From Proales similis (lineage: Eukaryota > Rotifera > Eurotatoria > Ploima > Proalidae), in contig JAGVRJ010000010.1 of the NCBI GenBank assembly GCA_019059635.1, positions 1,428,501 through 1,492,500 on the forward strand: a stretch of 64,000 nucleotides of DNA, read 5' to 3'. Below the pieces are notes generated by a model. That model was not told the DNA's origin, did not search any database, and saw nothing but the letters and a program-made list of their open reading frames with translations. How positions within the stretch are numbered: the stretch's first letter is position 1; the number at the start of each line of letters is the position of its first letter. The translations under genes were made by a program, and so were the position numbers. Positions 1 to 23,030 of this stretch are shown here, piece by piece.

Positions 1-640
1 GTCGACTTGAATGCAACCGAATCTCATATGCAAGCAGAGCAGACACAATAAACGTAACAAGCAGGAGAAGGGTCCCGTCTGCTGCGTCCGGCCATCTTTT
101 CTCGGACATGTTAATTTTCGTCGATAATTATCTGCACTTCTTGTTGCTCGACGGTCCAATCTTAATTGCGGGACCGAGCCAATCAGTCGATGCCTTTGCT
201 CGACGTCTTATCGCCTCTAATGGCTTATCGATGCGTTCAGTTGACGTGACAGGCCCACTCTCTCTCTCTCTTGGCCTCTCTCAATGGCTTTAGACTGAAA
301 CTAAAGCTCAAACGCCGAGCGTCTCGTGCAATTCATGAAACAAAAAAGTGCACCGTTGCATCTTGGCGTGCGTCTGTTCGATGCATAAACGCTTATGCTC
401 ATGCCGTTTGTTGTCCGGCTTGTTGTTGTCGTTAAGGTCCGCGATCGCACTTCGGCCATCTCAATGCATTCGGCTGCCCTCCTCTTTAATTAATGGTCCA
501 GGCGTCGCGCCAATGGCGCCACAGAGCGGAAAATTAATTCTGATCCTGGTCCAATGTGCGTTTCCATGGCAACTAGTACAAGTTCTAAGCCGGCTGTTAG
601 GGTGGCACCGCTATCTCGACTAACGAATCTCTCTCTCGGA
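1..640. promoter_or_regulatory. Upstream region of MINDY4-like gene
   Basis: No convincing coding exon is seen here. The stretch carries a short CT tract near 261-271, a CCAAT pentamer at 551-555 and, directly after it, the RFX-type X-box at 560-573. A frame opens at ATG 554, but it would run through the X-box, and the first family-like residues only begin at ATG 641. I therefore read this as promoter and 5' leader. Confidence 0.5.
560..573 (+). promoter_or_regulatory. X-box (RFX binding site) upstream of MINDY4
   Basis: The sequence GTTTCCATGGCAAC matches the ciliary X-box consensus RYYNYYATRRNRAC at all 14 positions. It lies 68 bp upstream of the preferred start codon at 641, which is the usual distance for RFX targets in animal ciliary genes. 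A CCAAT box abuts it. That RFX binds here is inferred from the match and its position. Confidence 0.65.
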
Positions 641-2800
641 ATGGACAGACAGTTGATTGAAACATGTGCGATCGCGCTTGTGCGCGAGTTTCTCGCTCGC
701 AAGGTAAAGCTCCCACGCCCGCTGAATGTGGCCTCAATTGTCGGCGAATTGGAATAGGACATGCGCAAGGCTCTGGAGGCAATGGACGACGAGCTGGAAG
801 AGAATGGCCTGCTCGACTCGGAGTTGAACAGTCGAGCGAAAATCGTGCACGCTCTCGGAATAAAGCCGCTATTTGAGAGCAACAAGGTAGAATGCCTCTC
901 GAGTCGCTCAGGCCACCTAATCAGAGTCAGAGTTTTTCAGGGAAGCGAGCGGCCTTACCGAACTTTGCTCGAGTTGATGGTCGCCGATCAAATGCGCGGT
1001 CAGCGAGCCGGCACCGAGTCAGCAGAAAAGAGGAGGGACCTGGCACACAAGTCGAGTCGCGAGAGCAAAAGCCGCTCAAAGTCAGATTCGTCAGAGGAAG
1101 AGCGGTCGCCCGAGCGGAGTAGGACTCAGCCTAGTCGAGTCTCGGGTCCGCAGGCGAGCGAGAGACCCGTCGAACGAAATGTTCAGTCGGCGCGGGTGAA
1201 CAACGCCGCCCACCGCACTGCGTCGGAGCAGTCCAGCTCGGCAAAACAATCGCGGCCGGTGACGTTCGAAGAGGCCAAGGTCGAATTCTTTGCTCTCTTT
1301 TGTATTCTCACTCTTGTCCTCACCTCGCTCTCTCTCTCTCTCTGCGCGGCTCTGACAGGAAGTGAGAACGCTCTTGTTCGGCGGTCTGACCAGTTCCTTT
1401 TCCGACGAGTGGAAGTGTCAGAGCTTGACGTTCAACGACCATTCCAGATGTAAATTCGGCATTGTTCAGAAACGCGGCGGCCCGTGTGGCGTTCTCGCCA
1501 GTCTTCAGGCGTACATACTCCGCGAGCTGCTGCTCTCGACCCAGGAGACAAGAGCAGCGGGCGCTGTCGAGCCCGATCGAATGTAATTGCTTTCCGCCTG
1601 TCGCCACCTGTCGCTCGCTTAGTAGCCGATCTCAAGTCTGAACGTAAATCGTCGAGAGCGAAGCGAAGCGTTGGCCAGAGCCATGGCCCGAATAATTTGG
1701 AAATGCGCCAGTTCAAGCACGCGCACAGCCACACTGGCCACGTAAGTTTGATTCAAGGCAGACTCGAAAGAATCTCACGTTCGGTATTGAAGCGCGACGA
1801 GTCGAGCTCACTTCAACCCGAGCGGACGATACAAAAGCGACGGCATCACTGAAACGGTCTGTCCTCTCTTTGTGTTGGCCTCCTGTCCTATTAATCACTA
1901 ATCTGATTATTTAGCTCAATCTCATTCAATTCGACAATCTCGACTCGCTCGAAGACTACCTGAGCAAGAATCTCAAACAGCTCGAGTCTCCTGCCTATCC
2001 GGGCTGCGTTCTTCTTCTCTATTCGGCAATATTCAGCCGCTCTGTAGACCAGTAAGTGAGCAAAGGCGGTCAAACCCCAAGTAAATGCTGTTTGCTTGAC
2101 GAATTTAGAATTCGCCAGGACATGGACGACAAGAACGGCCAGCTGATGGGCAAACACAACTACTGCTCGCAGGAAATGGTCAATTTGCTCATTCATGGCC
2201 GCGCAGTGTCCAACGTCTTCAACGACATGCTTCGACTCGACGGCCTCGAGCTGCACGGACCCAACAAGCGCAACGAGATCGGCTTCTTGTCGCTGTTCGA
2301 GCATTACAACTCGTGCCAGGTGGGCTCCTATTACAAGGCGCCCAAGTACCCGATCTGGGTGGTCTGCTCTGAGTCGCATTTCAGCGTTCTATTCTCGCTC
2401 GACTCTCGAATCGTGAACGACTCCAGAGTGGAGAACGAGTTCGACTTGTTCTATTACGACGGACTCGCCAACCAGGACGAGCAGATTCGCCTGAGCATAC
2501 GCAAGTGACCCAGACCACACACATCAAACTACTCGATTCTTATTCTCAAATAAAACAAGGGCCGGCCAAGAGCTCGCGAGCGACGGGCCGAACAAGTGAG
2601 CAGGACTCGTTCATGTCACAGTTGTACAAGAGCAAGAGGGAAAAGTCGGCCAAAGACCTGACTCCTCCGTTGGAGCACGTGATCAGGACCAAGTAAGTAA
2701 AGCGCACATCGAGCACATGTGCCATTTGAACTGAAATAGATGCGCTCAAAGATGGAAGGACGCGGCTGTCGACTGGAACTCGACTCAGCCAATTTTGTGA
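641..2800 (+). CDS. MINDY4: MINDY4-like Lys48 deubiquitinase
   Basis: This is a MINDY-family cysteine deubiquitinase (DUF4205), a family that trims Lys48-linked ubiquitin chains. Exons: 641-703, 758-886, 941-1279, 1359-1582, 1637-1741, 1793-1856, 1915-2051, 2109-2504, about 2573-2692 and 2752-2800, giving about 541 aa; exon 9 could instead start at 2597. The N-terminus ([20 protein letters not shown]) fits MINDY4 and looks LisH-like. Residues about 65-175 are low-complexity and Ser/Arg-rich. The catalytic motif GGPCGVLAS puts the nucleophile at Cys220, and [10 protein letters not shown] supplies the histidine near residue 444. The C-terminus ([10 protein letters not shown], then [15 protein letters not shown]) matches the family end. 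Human MINDY4 is longer, about 757 aa, mostly in the disordered linker. I chose ATG 641 over 554 because similarity starts there and the X-box lies between them. A poly(A) signal follows at 2956. Confidence 0.88.
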
Positions 2801-3141
2801 CCAATCTCTCTCACTGTCTCTCTGATCGAACGTGACACTTTATTCTGCACAGCCGATCGTGTCAATCGTACCAACGAGCCGAGCTCGAATAATTTATGTC
2901 AATTTTATTGCCATTTCTTGCTTGCATTTTACCATTCGAATAATTTTACCATTCGAATAAAAGCCGATCTGAAGCCAGAAAGCGGGCGAATAATCCGATC
3001 GCATAAGGTGAAGAGGGAGACAAGGGCAGGCTAAGAGCAGAAGAGAGAACGGCAATCGATAAAAATAGGAGACGCTTGTTTGTCAGAGCAGCGACCTAAC
3101 GACAACCACGACGACGATAAAGACGACGGTGAAGAAACATC
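2801..3141. other. MINDY4 3' UTR and VTI1A upstream region
   Basis: This gap holds the MINDY4 3' UTR with AATAAA at 2956-2961, just after a duplicated ACCATTCGAATAA (2932-2944 and 2949-2961), and then the short leader of the VTI1A-like gene. I see no further gene. Confidence 0.5.
2956..2961 (+). terminator. Poly(A) signal AATAAA, MINDY4
   Basis: A canonical AATAAA about 155 bp after the MINDY4 stop codon and before the next gene on the same strand. Confidence 0.6.
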
Positions 3142-3819
3142 ATGAGTTCGAGCATTCTGAGAACGTATGAGCAGCAGTTTGGCGTCCTCTGCGCGGACAT
3201 AACCAGCAAAATCGCGCAGGGCAAAAACTCGAGCGACAAGGCGGCGGTCAAGAGCGAAATAGAGAGCCTGTTCCAGGAGGCGCGCGAGACCATCGAGCAG
3301 ATGGAGCTCGAGGCGCGTGACTCCAGCTCGGGCAAAAGCGCCGAGCAAAAGAGCCAGTACATGAGCATCGTGAACGGCTACAAGACTGAGCTGGGCAAGC
3401 TCGAGCTCGAGTTTCAGAAGCAGTTTAGAGAAAAGTCGACGAGCGGCGGCGCGGCGTTCAGATCGAACAACGATAAGCGCACCGACGAAGAGGAAGAACT
3501 CAACGATCTGGAGGAGAGGAACCACTACGGCATAAAGAGAATGAACGAGAAGCTGGACAGCGGCTACCGGATGATGCTCGAGACAGAGGAGACCGGTCAG
3601 AACATATTGAGCGACCTGTTCAGTCAACGTGAGACCATGCAGCGCGCTCGTGATCGCCTCAGACAGGCCAACTTGAACCTGAGCAAGTCGAGCCGCCTGG
3701 TCACCGTCATGAGTCAGCGAGTCATGCAGAACAAGATTGTTCTGGCCGCAGTGCTGCTCTTTCTCGCTCTCTTCGTCATATTCATTGTCTACTTGGCGGT
3801 GAAGAAAGCATTCAGCTGA
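3142..3819 (+). CDS. VTI1A: VTI1A-like Qb-SNARE
   Basis: An intronless 225-aa reading frame. VTI1 proteins are Qb-SNAREs of the trans-Golgi, endosomes and late endosomes that pair with syntaxins to drive vesicle fusion. The N-terminus (YEQQFGVLCADITSKIA) matches the VTI1 N-terminal helical domain and is closer to VTI1A than VTI1B. The SNARE motif occupies about residues 135-195, with the zero-layer glutamine in TMQRARDRLRQ. It is followed by a single C-terminal membrane anchor (about 200-219) and a short basic tail, KKAFS. Length agrees with human VTI1A. ATG 3142 has the family start MSSS. An AATAAA at 4006 ends the gene. Confidence 0.93.
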   Translation: MSSSILRTYEQQFGVLCADITSKIAQGKNSSDKAAVKSEIESLFQEARETIEQMELEARDSSSGKSAEQKSQYMSIVNGYKTELGKLELEFQKQFREKSTSGGAAFRSNNDKRTDEEEELNDLEERNHYGIKRMNEKLDSGYRMMLETEETGQNILSDLFSQRETMQRARDRLRQANLNLSKSSRLVTVMSQRVMQNKIVLAAVLLFLALFVIFIVYLAVKKAFS

Positions 3820-4453
3820 CTTGTCGCTCTCCTCCTCCTCATCCTCCTCATTGGTCGCAATTTGTGTGTCCGTTTACATCCAAAGCGACCATTTAGCCAG
3901 CCAACAGAGACAACATTCAAATCGACTCTCTCACTCTGATCGTGTTTCCTATTTTGCACCAATATTTATTTTTGCACCACTTTGGCCGCCTCCTTAATTT
4001 TGTGGAATAAAAACGCCGCCCGTAAACGCACTTCGTTCGTGTTCGGTTCGCTCAAGTCACCCGATCGACCCTGGAATGTTCAATTCACCACCGAACAAGA
4101 GAAGGAGAGATGGTGGGCGAGGCAGAGAGAGAGAGCAGAGAGAAAATTGAACTGCGCCGACAATTACTGCGCGCATCTCGCCAATCCACATTCACACTGT
4201 TGCGTACACGCGCAGACTTAAAGTGACGGCAGGCAAAAATGTCTTGGCAGAGTTCTTTCGAGAAGCATCTCCAAGCCGCGCACACTCGCCCGTGGCTTGT
4301 TTGTTGGCCAAGTAAAATTCGAGTCGTTGTCGGTCGTCAGCGCGTTCACTCGTGCGCGTGATTCAAACAGGGCCACTCAATCGCTGATCGTAATTTTTCT
4401 CACTAGATCTGCTAGAAAGCGTGAACTAAATCGTCACACAAATAGACGCCAAG
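3820..4453. other. VTI1A 3' UTR and p23 upstream region
   Basis: Contains the VTI1A 3' UTR with a poly(A) signal at 4006-4011, a purine-rich AGAG stretch near 4100-4145, and the leader of the p23 gene. Open frames here lack any family similarity and I treat them as chance. Confidence 0.5.
4006..4011 (+). terminator. Poly(A) signal AATAAA, VTI1A
   Basis: Canonical AATAAA 186 bp after the VTI1A stop codon. Confidence 0.6.
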
Positions 4454-5107
4454 ATGCCAGCCACCGAGAACAAAGTGTAACTCGCGTTTATCTCAATCGG
4501 TTTAGGCAGCGAGCGTCTAATTGCAGTTTTGGTTCAGGCACACACCGACCGTGCTCTGGGCGCAGAGAGACGACAAGCTCTACTTGACCGTGGCCGTCGA
4601 GGATGTTGACAGCCCGGACATCAAGTTGGACGAGAATCGGCTCCAGTTCAAGGGCAGCTCGTCAAGCGCCCAGTACGAGCTTGACTTGGAGTTCTTCAAG
4701 CCGATAAACGCCGACGAGAGCAAGTACGGCATCCACGCCCAGAAGCACTGGATGTTCATATTGGCCAAGAAAGAGCGCGGACCCTACTGGCCTCGACTAC
4801 TCAAGGAGGCCAAGAAGCTGCACTGGCTCAAGGCCGACTGGAACCGATGGAAGGACGAGGACGACGAAGAAGAAGAGGACGACATGGCCAAGAACACCGA
4901 CTTTGAGAGCATGTTCCAGCAGATGGGCGGCCTAGGCGGTGCTGAGATGCCCAATCTCGACGACCTCGACGACAAGGAGGAGTTTGACAGCGACGACGAG
5001 AGTAAGCTTCGCTTCTCACCAAACCCGCCGCCTTGCTAATCGACGCCTGTCCAGAACTGCCCGATCTCGAGGAGAACAGCGAAGATAAGAAGGAGCAGAC
5101 CGCCTAA
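4454..5107 (+). CDS. PTGES3: p23 / PTGES3-like Hsp90 co-chaperone
   Basis: p23 binds the ATP-bound closed state of Hsp90 and stabilises client complexes in cytosol and nucleus. Exons 4454-4476, 4538-5001 and 5055-5107 join in frame to 179 aa. Exon 1 encodes only MPATENKV, continued by HTPTVLWAQRDDKLYLTVAV in exon 2, the start of the CS-domain beta-sandwich. The family WPRL motif is present (YWPRLLKEAKKLHWLKADWN), followed by WKDEDDEEEED and an acidic disordered tail with glycine/methionine patches (MGGLGGAE). The tail ends LPDLEENSEDKKEQTA, like other p23 proteins. Alternative starts inside exon 2 are unlikely because the first strand would lose its N-terminal cap. Confidence 0.92.
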
Positions 5108-5734
5108 ACTCCCTGCCCATCTCTTTTTGCCCAGCAGCCTAGTCAGATGCGGTTTTTAGTTCAGTTTTGACTATCGTCTCCTTTTAAAGCAAAAGCAACA
5201 GCACTTCATTCGAGCCGAATTTTCACTTCTTTTCACTCAAACTTAACAATCGAGAGTAAATCCAGCTCCCCAAAGCGTGTTCAAGGCTTTCTTCTTTTCA
5301 TCAATTATCAACTGGGGCGACAGTCAGAGCCGATTCAGACTCGATCGATCTGGCCGTTTGCATGAAAACTGAATTGTTTGTGGGGCGGGGTGTGGCCAAC
5401 GGGCGGGTAAATGACTCAAGCTGTCGGCGTCATTAAAAGGGCAAATTGCTTCTTCTTCTCGGCGAGTTGGGACAGCACTGGTGCAGCCGAGTGAGCCTCT
5501 TGAGACGGATTGCCAAGTCTTGGCCACAGTCCGAAGAGACGCACAAAGAGCAGAATTAAGAAAGAAAACAAAAAGTGAAACTTTATTCTGTCGCATTGTG
5601 GCTCGACCGAAATAAAGGTGAATGCGGCGACTTGAGTTGCAGTCTAAAAGGCATATTCAAAGTTTTGCAAGCAGCGGGTAGAAAAGGCAGTGACAATTGA
5701 AATTTAAAAAAGGAGAAGAGTCGAAAAGAGAAAA
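5108..5734. other. p23 3' UTR and POLR3A upstream region
   Basis: 627 bp between tandem genes. An AATAAA lies at 5611-5616, only about 120 bp before the POLR3A start, so it may or may not be the p23 signal. No other gene or structured element is visible. Confidence 0.4.
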
Positions 5735-10279
<4,545 letters not shown>

Positions 10280-10307
10280 CCCGATCACAGCGCCAATTTA
10301 TTAGCCG

Positions 10308-10313
10308 AATAAA
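10308..10313 (+). terminator. Poly(A) signal AATAAA, POLR3A
   Basis: Canonical hexamer 29 bp after the POLR3A stop codon. Confidence 0.65.
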
Positions 10314-10432
10314 ATTGACACCCGCGTCGACAGTCCAAGCACTTGAATCGTTTAATTTTGCCGCTCTTGTCCATTCAGCTTGAGAGCCAGGCGAGGCCGC
10401 AGATGACGCACTCAATTCAAAAGGCTGAATTT

Positions 10433-10438
10433 TTTATT
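10433..10438 (-). terminator. Poly(A) signal AATAAA, ROCK
   Basis: TTTATT on the plus strand, about 250 bp beyond the ROCK stop codon in the direction of transcription. Confidence 0.5.
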
Positions 10439-10686
10439 AAATTAGAATTGTTTGCTTTTTAAATTGAAGAGACGCACAAATAGACAAGAAAAAATGAGGC
10501 CAAAAGAATTGGGCAAAGAAAAGGCGCAGAGAAGCATTCGTTCAGCTATTGAGGCGAAGGAAAAAACGCGAACGAGCAAGACTGAGGGCGTTCGCACACA
10601 CACAGATGCAGAGAGACTCATGCACAGAGAAGCAACAGTTCAAGCCGTTGATGATCAATGAGCCTGCGAGTCGTCCTCCGGCCGGC

Positions 10687-18855
<8,169 letters not shown>

Positions 18856-21800
18856 TCAGTACTCGGGATTGCCGAAACCGACCTTCTCCTGCAGCTGACC
18901 GATCTCGTCCAACAGCTCCTCGTTTTCCAAGTTCAGCTTGACCGCGTACTTGTACGCTTGCTCGGCCTCCAGTGGCTTGTTGGTTCGCAGACAGATCAGC
19001 GACAAATAAGCCCACACCTCGGGCGCCTTGTTGTTCAATATGTTGGCCTCGCACAGGGCGTAGCGTGCCTCCTCGAGCTGCTCGAGCTTTAACACACGTT
19101 AGGCTGTGCTGTCCGAGCGAGAGGAGGCCAAACTTACTCGATAGCAGCAAATGCCTACGCCGAGCCAGGACATGCACGAAGGCGACTGCTTGCACGGACG
19201 CAAGAACAGGCGCTTGGCGTTCTCGAACTTGTTTCGCGTTTAGGAGGATCAGAAGGATGAGGATGAGGAGGATGAGGAGGATGAGGATGAGGAGGAAAGC
19301 AGATTAGAGCAGGTGAAGAGAGAAGCGATGATGCCGATGCCTACGTCTTCTTCTTTGAGATAAATTGACGCCAAGCGGATGTAAATCGAGTGCAGCTCAT
19401 TGGACGGCAGCTGGTCGAATTGAAGGACTCGCTCATAGCGTTGCTTGGCTCCGTTCATGTCTCCCATCAGGTAGTGGCAGTGAGCCCAGATTATCCACGT
19501 CTCAAAGTCCTTTGTCGATCGAGCATGAGTCCACTGACTGTACCAATGAGAACGGCCCCTACCTGATAGTCGAGCTCAAGAGCAGCGTTGCACTGCCGCT
19601 CTGTTTCGTCCAGCTCGTTTTTGCCCAGCTTGATTCGGGCCAGCATTACATGGTACTCGTTGCTGGCTCCTCTCAGCAGAAGCTCCTTTGCCAGACACTT
19701 TTCGGCCCACTTCTCGGTCAAAATCAAGTTTATTTGCACCGATGCGAAAACAGTCTAGAGTTTAGCCTACAGCAAACGCGTTCTGCTTGATGAGGAACTC
19801 GGCAGTTCGCAGGAAGATGGACGCCTTGACACACGCCTCCTTGCTCTCTACTTTGCCCGTCACTGTGTCGTCGTTGTGGCCTTGACGGTCGGACGCTGTC
19901 AATCGACGAGCGCAACAGTGAAGCAAACGACACATTTACCTGGCGATCGCATCGACTTGGCGACGTGCGAGTCCGATTTGAGCTTGTTCGTCTGGCTGAC
20001 GGTGCCGCGTCTGCTCGCTCTGCTTCGCGAATGCGACTCGTTCGATGCCTCGTGCAGCTCCTCGGCTTGCTTAGAGCTCGCCTGCTCCTCTTCGACATGC
20101 TCGGAGGAGGGCGACATTTGATTGGAGCTGTGGGCTGCCTCTTTGACAATCAGCTCCTGGCACAGCTTGTTCACTCGCTTCAGAGTTATTTCGGCGTTCA
20201 TCTCCTCGCCACGCTGCTCGTACAACATGGCGTACAGAGTCCAGGCGATCACATTTTGCTCGTCTTGAGCGACCACGCGCTCGATGAACGTCTCGGCAGT
20301 GGCGAACTTTTCCTGCATTGAGCAGATCACGCTGAACAACAGCAGCCTGGACGGACAAGGTCGAGTTAGACGCGACCAGCAGCCACACTGGACAGTCAGC
20401 TCACCCTTTGGTCTCGCTCGCGTCTATTGAAACACACTCGCGCACGCACTGCTCGGCGCGGGCCAAGTCGTCCGTCAGCAGATTGAATGTGGCGTAGTCA
20501 TACCAATGCTCATAGTTGGCCTTGTCCATTGCGATTCTCTGTTTTTTTTTTGTTTAGAAAAAAACTCGCTCTGACGGACTCAAGCGGTCACCTCTTGGTA
20601 GTAGTAGGCGGCCAGGTCGTAGTTCAGGTTGGTCTCGGCCTCTTTGGCAAAGTGCCTAAGCTGGTCGGCGGTCGAGATCGGCTTCTCTGCCTCCGGTGCG
20701 TCCTCCACCGTCAGGATTGTGTTCAACGCTTTGTGCAGCTCGTCGATGAGAAACACGTACAACTCGGAGAGGAATTGCTGAAATTGCAATTTTCGATTAA
20801 AAAGCTTCAAACACCGACACCACGGCCACTCTCTACCTGAAACTGTTCTGGGTCGTTGAAGGCGCTCGTGCGCAAGAATTTCTCTCGCACAATTTTGATC
20901 ACGCTGTTCTTGAGCTGCTCCTTGAACGCGAAATACTTGCCGGACGAGTTGAGCTCGTAGATCAGTTGTTTGCGTCTGCGCTGTCAATGATGAATGCGAC
21001 CAGATTGGATTTGATTAGTCGTCTTCTACCTGAGCTGAATGACTGTGTCTGCATCGAGCTCGTCCGATTTGAACTGCTCGTCTTGGCACAGTGACCTGTA
21101 GTCGGCCAGAACCGAGTCGAGAATGCCACCGATTTGCGAATGGAAATCGTCGACTGCCTGCTCTGCGCTGTTGCTTTTGACCGGAAACTTGGGCCTTGGC
21201 GGAATGATGTCGGCCACTCTGAAGGCGGAGAAGGGATTTAGTCTGGAAAACAAGGCCAGATTGGCGCCGACTTACTGTTTGACCAGCTGCTCGAAAGGCT
21301 TGCGCGCAATCAGAGGCTTGTCAAATTTGAGATGAATGACCACGAACGACCTTGAGTCGCTCAGCTGCTGAATGGACTGGACGAGCTCGCTGCTGTCGAT
21401 GACCGACTCTCGTGGCTTTCAATTTTCGCTCAATTTATTGGCCAGTTGACACTGGACGGGCGTTCGCTTTACCTTTCGCGCCTCTTTTTTCTCCGCGTTC
21501 TTGGCCTCTTTGCGCACAGGCATGGCAGCGAACAGGCGGTCATGCACTGTGCTGATGGTTCGCAGCGCCTCGTCACTCTGCGCTCCTTTGCGGCCTGTCT
21601 TGGCCTTGTACTCGCCCTCTTCGAAGTGATGCACTTTGTAGGCGCCTCTGATCTCGGTGGCGCCCGGATAGAGCAGCGGCTGCATGTCCACATAGGCCAC
21701 GCCGTGAAAGTAGACCGCCAGCTCTTCGTCTTTTTTTCCGCGTCCGCTGCCGGTCGGTATCGATGTCTTGAAAATCTCCACCGGCAAATATCTCGACTTG

Positions 21801-23030
21801 GTCACCTGTTCTCTCAGACTAATGGTTGTGGTTTCAGGTTTGAGGCGGCTTTCGAACAGAGAGCGGGCTCTTACGATTTGAACGAGGCGGCATTGAGGAA
21901 GCAGCGTCGTTCAGCGCTCCACGTCACTCGTGGCTTCTCCTTCTCGGCGCTTGCTCTGAACTCTTTGTCCTCGTTTGAGCCAGTAAAGTCGCCGATCTCC
22001 TCTAAATCGGACGCAGCTCCTACAACCGGACTCTGAAGCATCAGGCCGCTGGCCGCCTGTATTCCTCTTGTGTCCGCCCAGCGCTTTTGCTTGACCAAAG
22101 CCTCGCCGGCCGGCTTTTGCAGTCCGTTGGCAAACACGATCGCGCTCTCTTTCTGAATCAATTTTCAAATGAACACGGCAAATGCAATACTCGACCGAAA
22201 TGAACCAACATCGTCGCCGTGCGGCAGTGGCAGTGTTGCTGAATAGGTGCACTCCTTGGTGGTTACCGTCCAAGACTCCGGAATCGAATAAATGCTGTCA
22301 AGAGAGATGCTCAGCAGATTGGTCTTGGCCATCTCGTCGTCGCTGATTATTGGCAGCTCGCTCGAGAGCCACACGTCCAGCTCGGGCTTTGTTCGAGTGA
22401 AAATTAATTTAGAAATAGACGGCGCTCGTGCGCGGTTCGTTCTACCAAGGGCTGATCGGCGCCCATTTGCTCAAGGCTCGAACCCGGCGTTGGATGAACG
22501 GCCACTCGATAAGAGCTCTCGCAGGCGCCTTTCACAAACGGCAGCATGTCCAGCGTCGATTGGCCGAATATTTGAAACTTTTCCTCTTTCTGCTTCTTCT
22601 CCTTGGGCAACAGCTCGACCAATGTGACTGGCCAAACGTTTAGACCTCACAACAGTCTTTGCCGGGTCCAACCGACTTACTTATCAACGGCTTGTGTGCA
22701 ATGTCGTCCAAGCAGCTCGGCTCCGACGAGTTTATGCCGATCGAGGCGTTGAAATTGAACTCGGGCACGTGCTCGTTTGTCACCAGAATGCGGCTCGACT
22801 CGGCCACTGTCAACTCGTTGAATTCAATTCGAGCGAACAGCGTCAAGCCTTCTGCTTTGTTTGTGCTCTGAGATTTTCACTTTTTTCTTCTTATTTCAAG
22901 CAGTTGGCGAGACGATCGAGCCTACCAAGTTGCGGCATTTCTTCACAAACACTTGAATGCGCTCGGTGAACTTGTCGTTCACAGACGAGTGAAGTGACAT
23001 TTTCGACTTGTGTCCGTCTTCTGATGGCAT
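18856..23030 (-). CDS. CFAP70: Cilia- and flagella-associated protein 70 (CFAP70/TTC18)
   Basis: TPR protein of motile axonemes. Exons in transcript order: 23030-22926, 22867-22681, 22627-22446, 22386-22210, 22152-21875, 21818-21473, 21415-21276, 21218-21030, 20975-20837, 20777-20592, 20538-20405, 20346-19940, 19895-19771, 19712-19563, 19509-19345, 19227-19138, 19086-18856. The join is in frame and gives 1076 aa (human 1121). The N-terminal half has the C2-like region with [27 protein letters not shown] lies in the middle. TPR repeats fill the C-terminal 440 residues, ending [13 protein letters not shown], close to human. A charged Ser/Glu insert at the end of exon 12 separates two TPR groups. 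The exon 4/5 junction has two equal-length solutions; an intron of 44 nt (19896-19939) is the shortest. ATG 23030 is first in frame; 23000 is possible. Confidence 0.94.
19228..19344 (-). repeat. GAGGAT-type microsatellite filling a CFAP70 intron
   Basis: About 60 bp of GAGGAT/GAGGATGAG units (19241-19301, plus-strand reading) lies inside CFAP70 intron 15. This makes it, at 117 nt, twice as long as the gene's other introns. The expansion explains the length. Confidence 0.8.

Larger units (their letters stand above)
10280..10686. other. Convergent 3' region of POLR3A and ROCK
   Basis: Two genes end tail to tail. AATAAA at 10308-10313 serves the plus strand and TTTATT at 10433-10438 is AATAAA for the minus strand, so the two transcripts need not overlap. 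No gene is seen between them. Confidence 0.55.

Noticed and set aside
554-640. Upstream in-frame ATG extending MINDY4 by 29 residues
   Set aside because: The extension (starting MCVSMATSTSS) has no family similarity and is overlapped by the X-box; the canonical MINDY4-like start is at 641.
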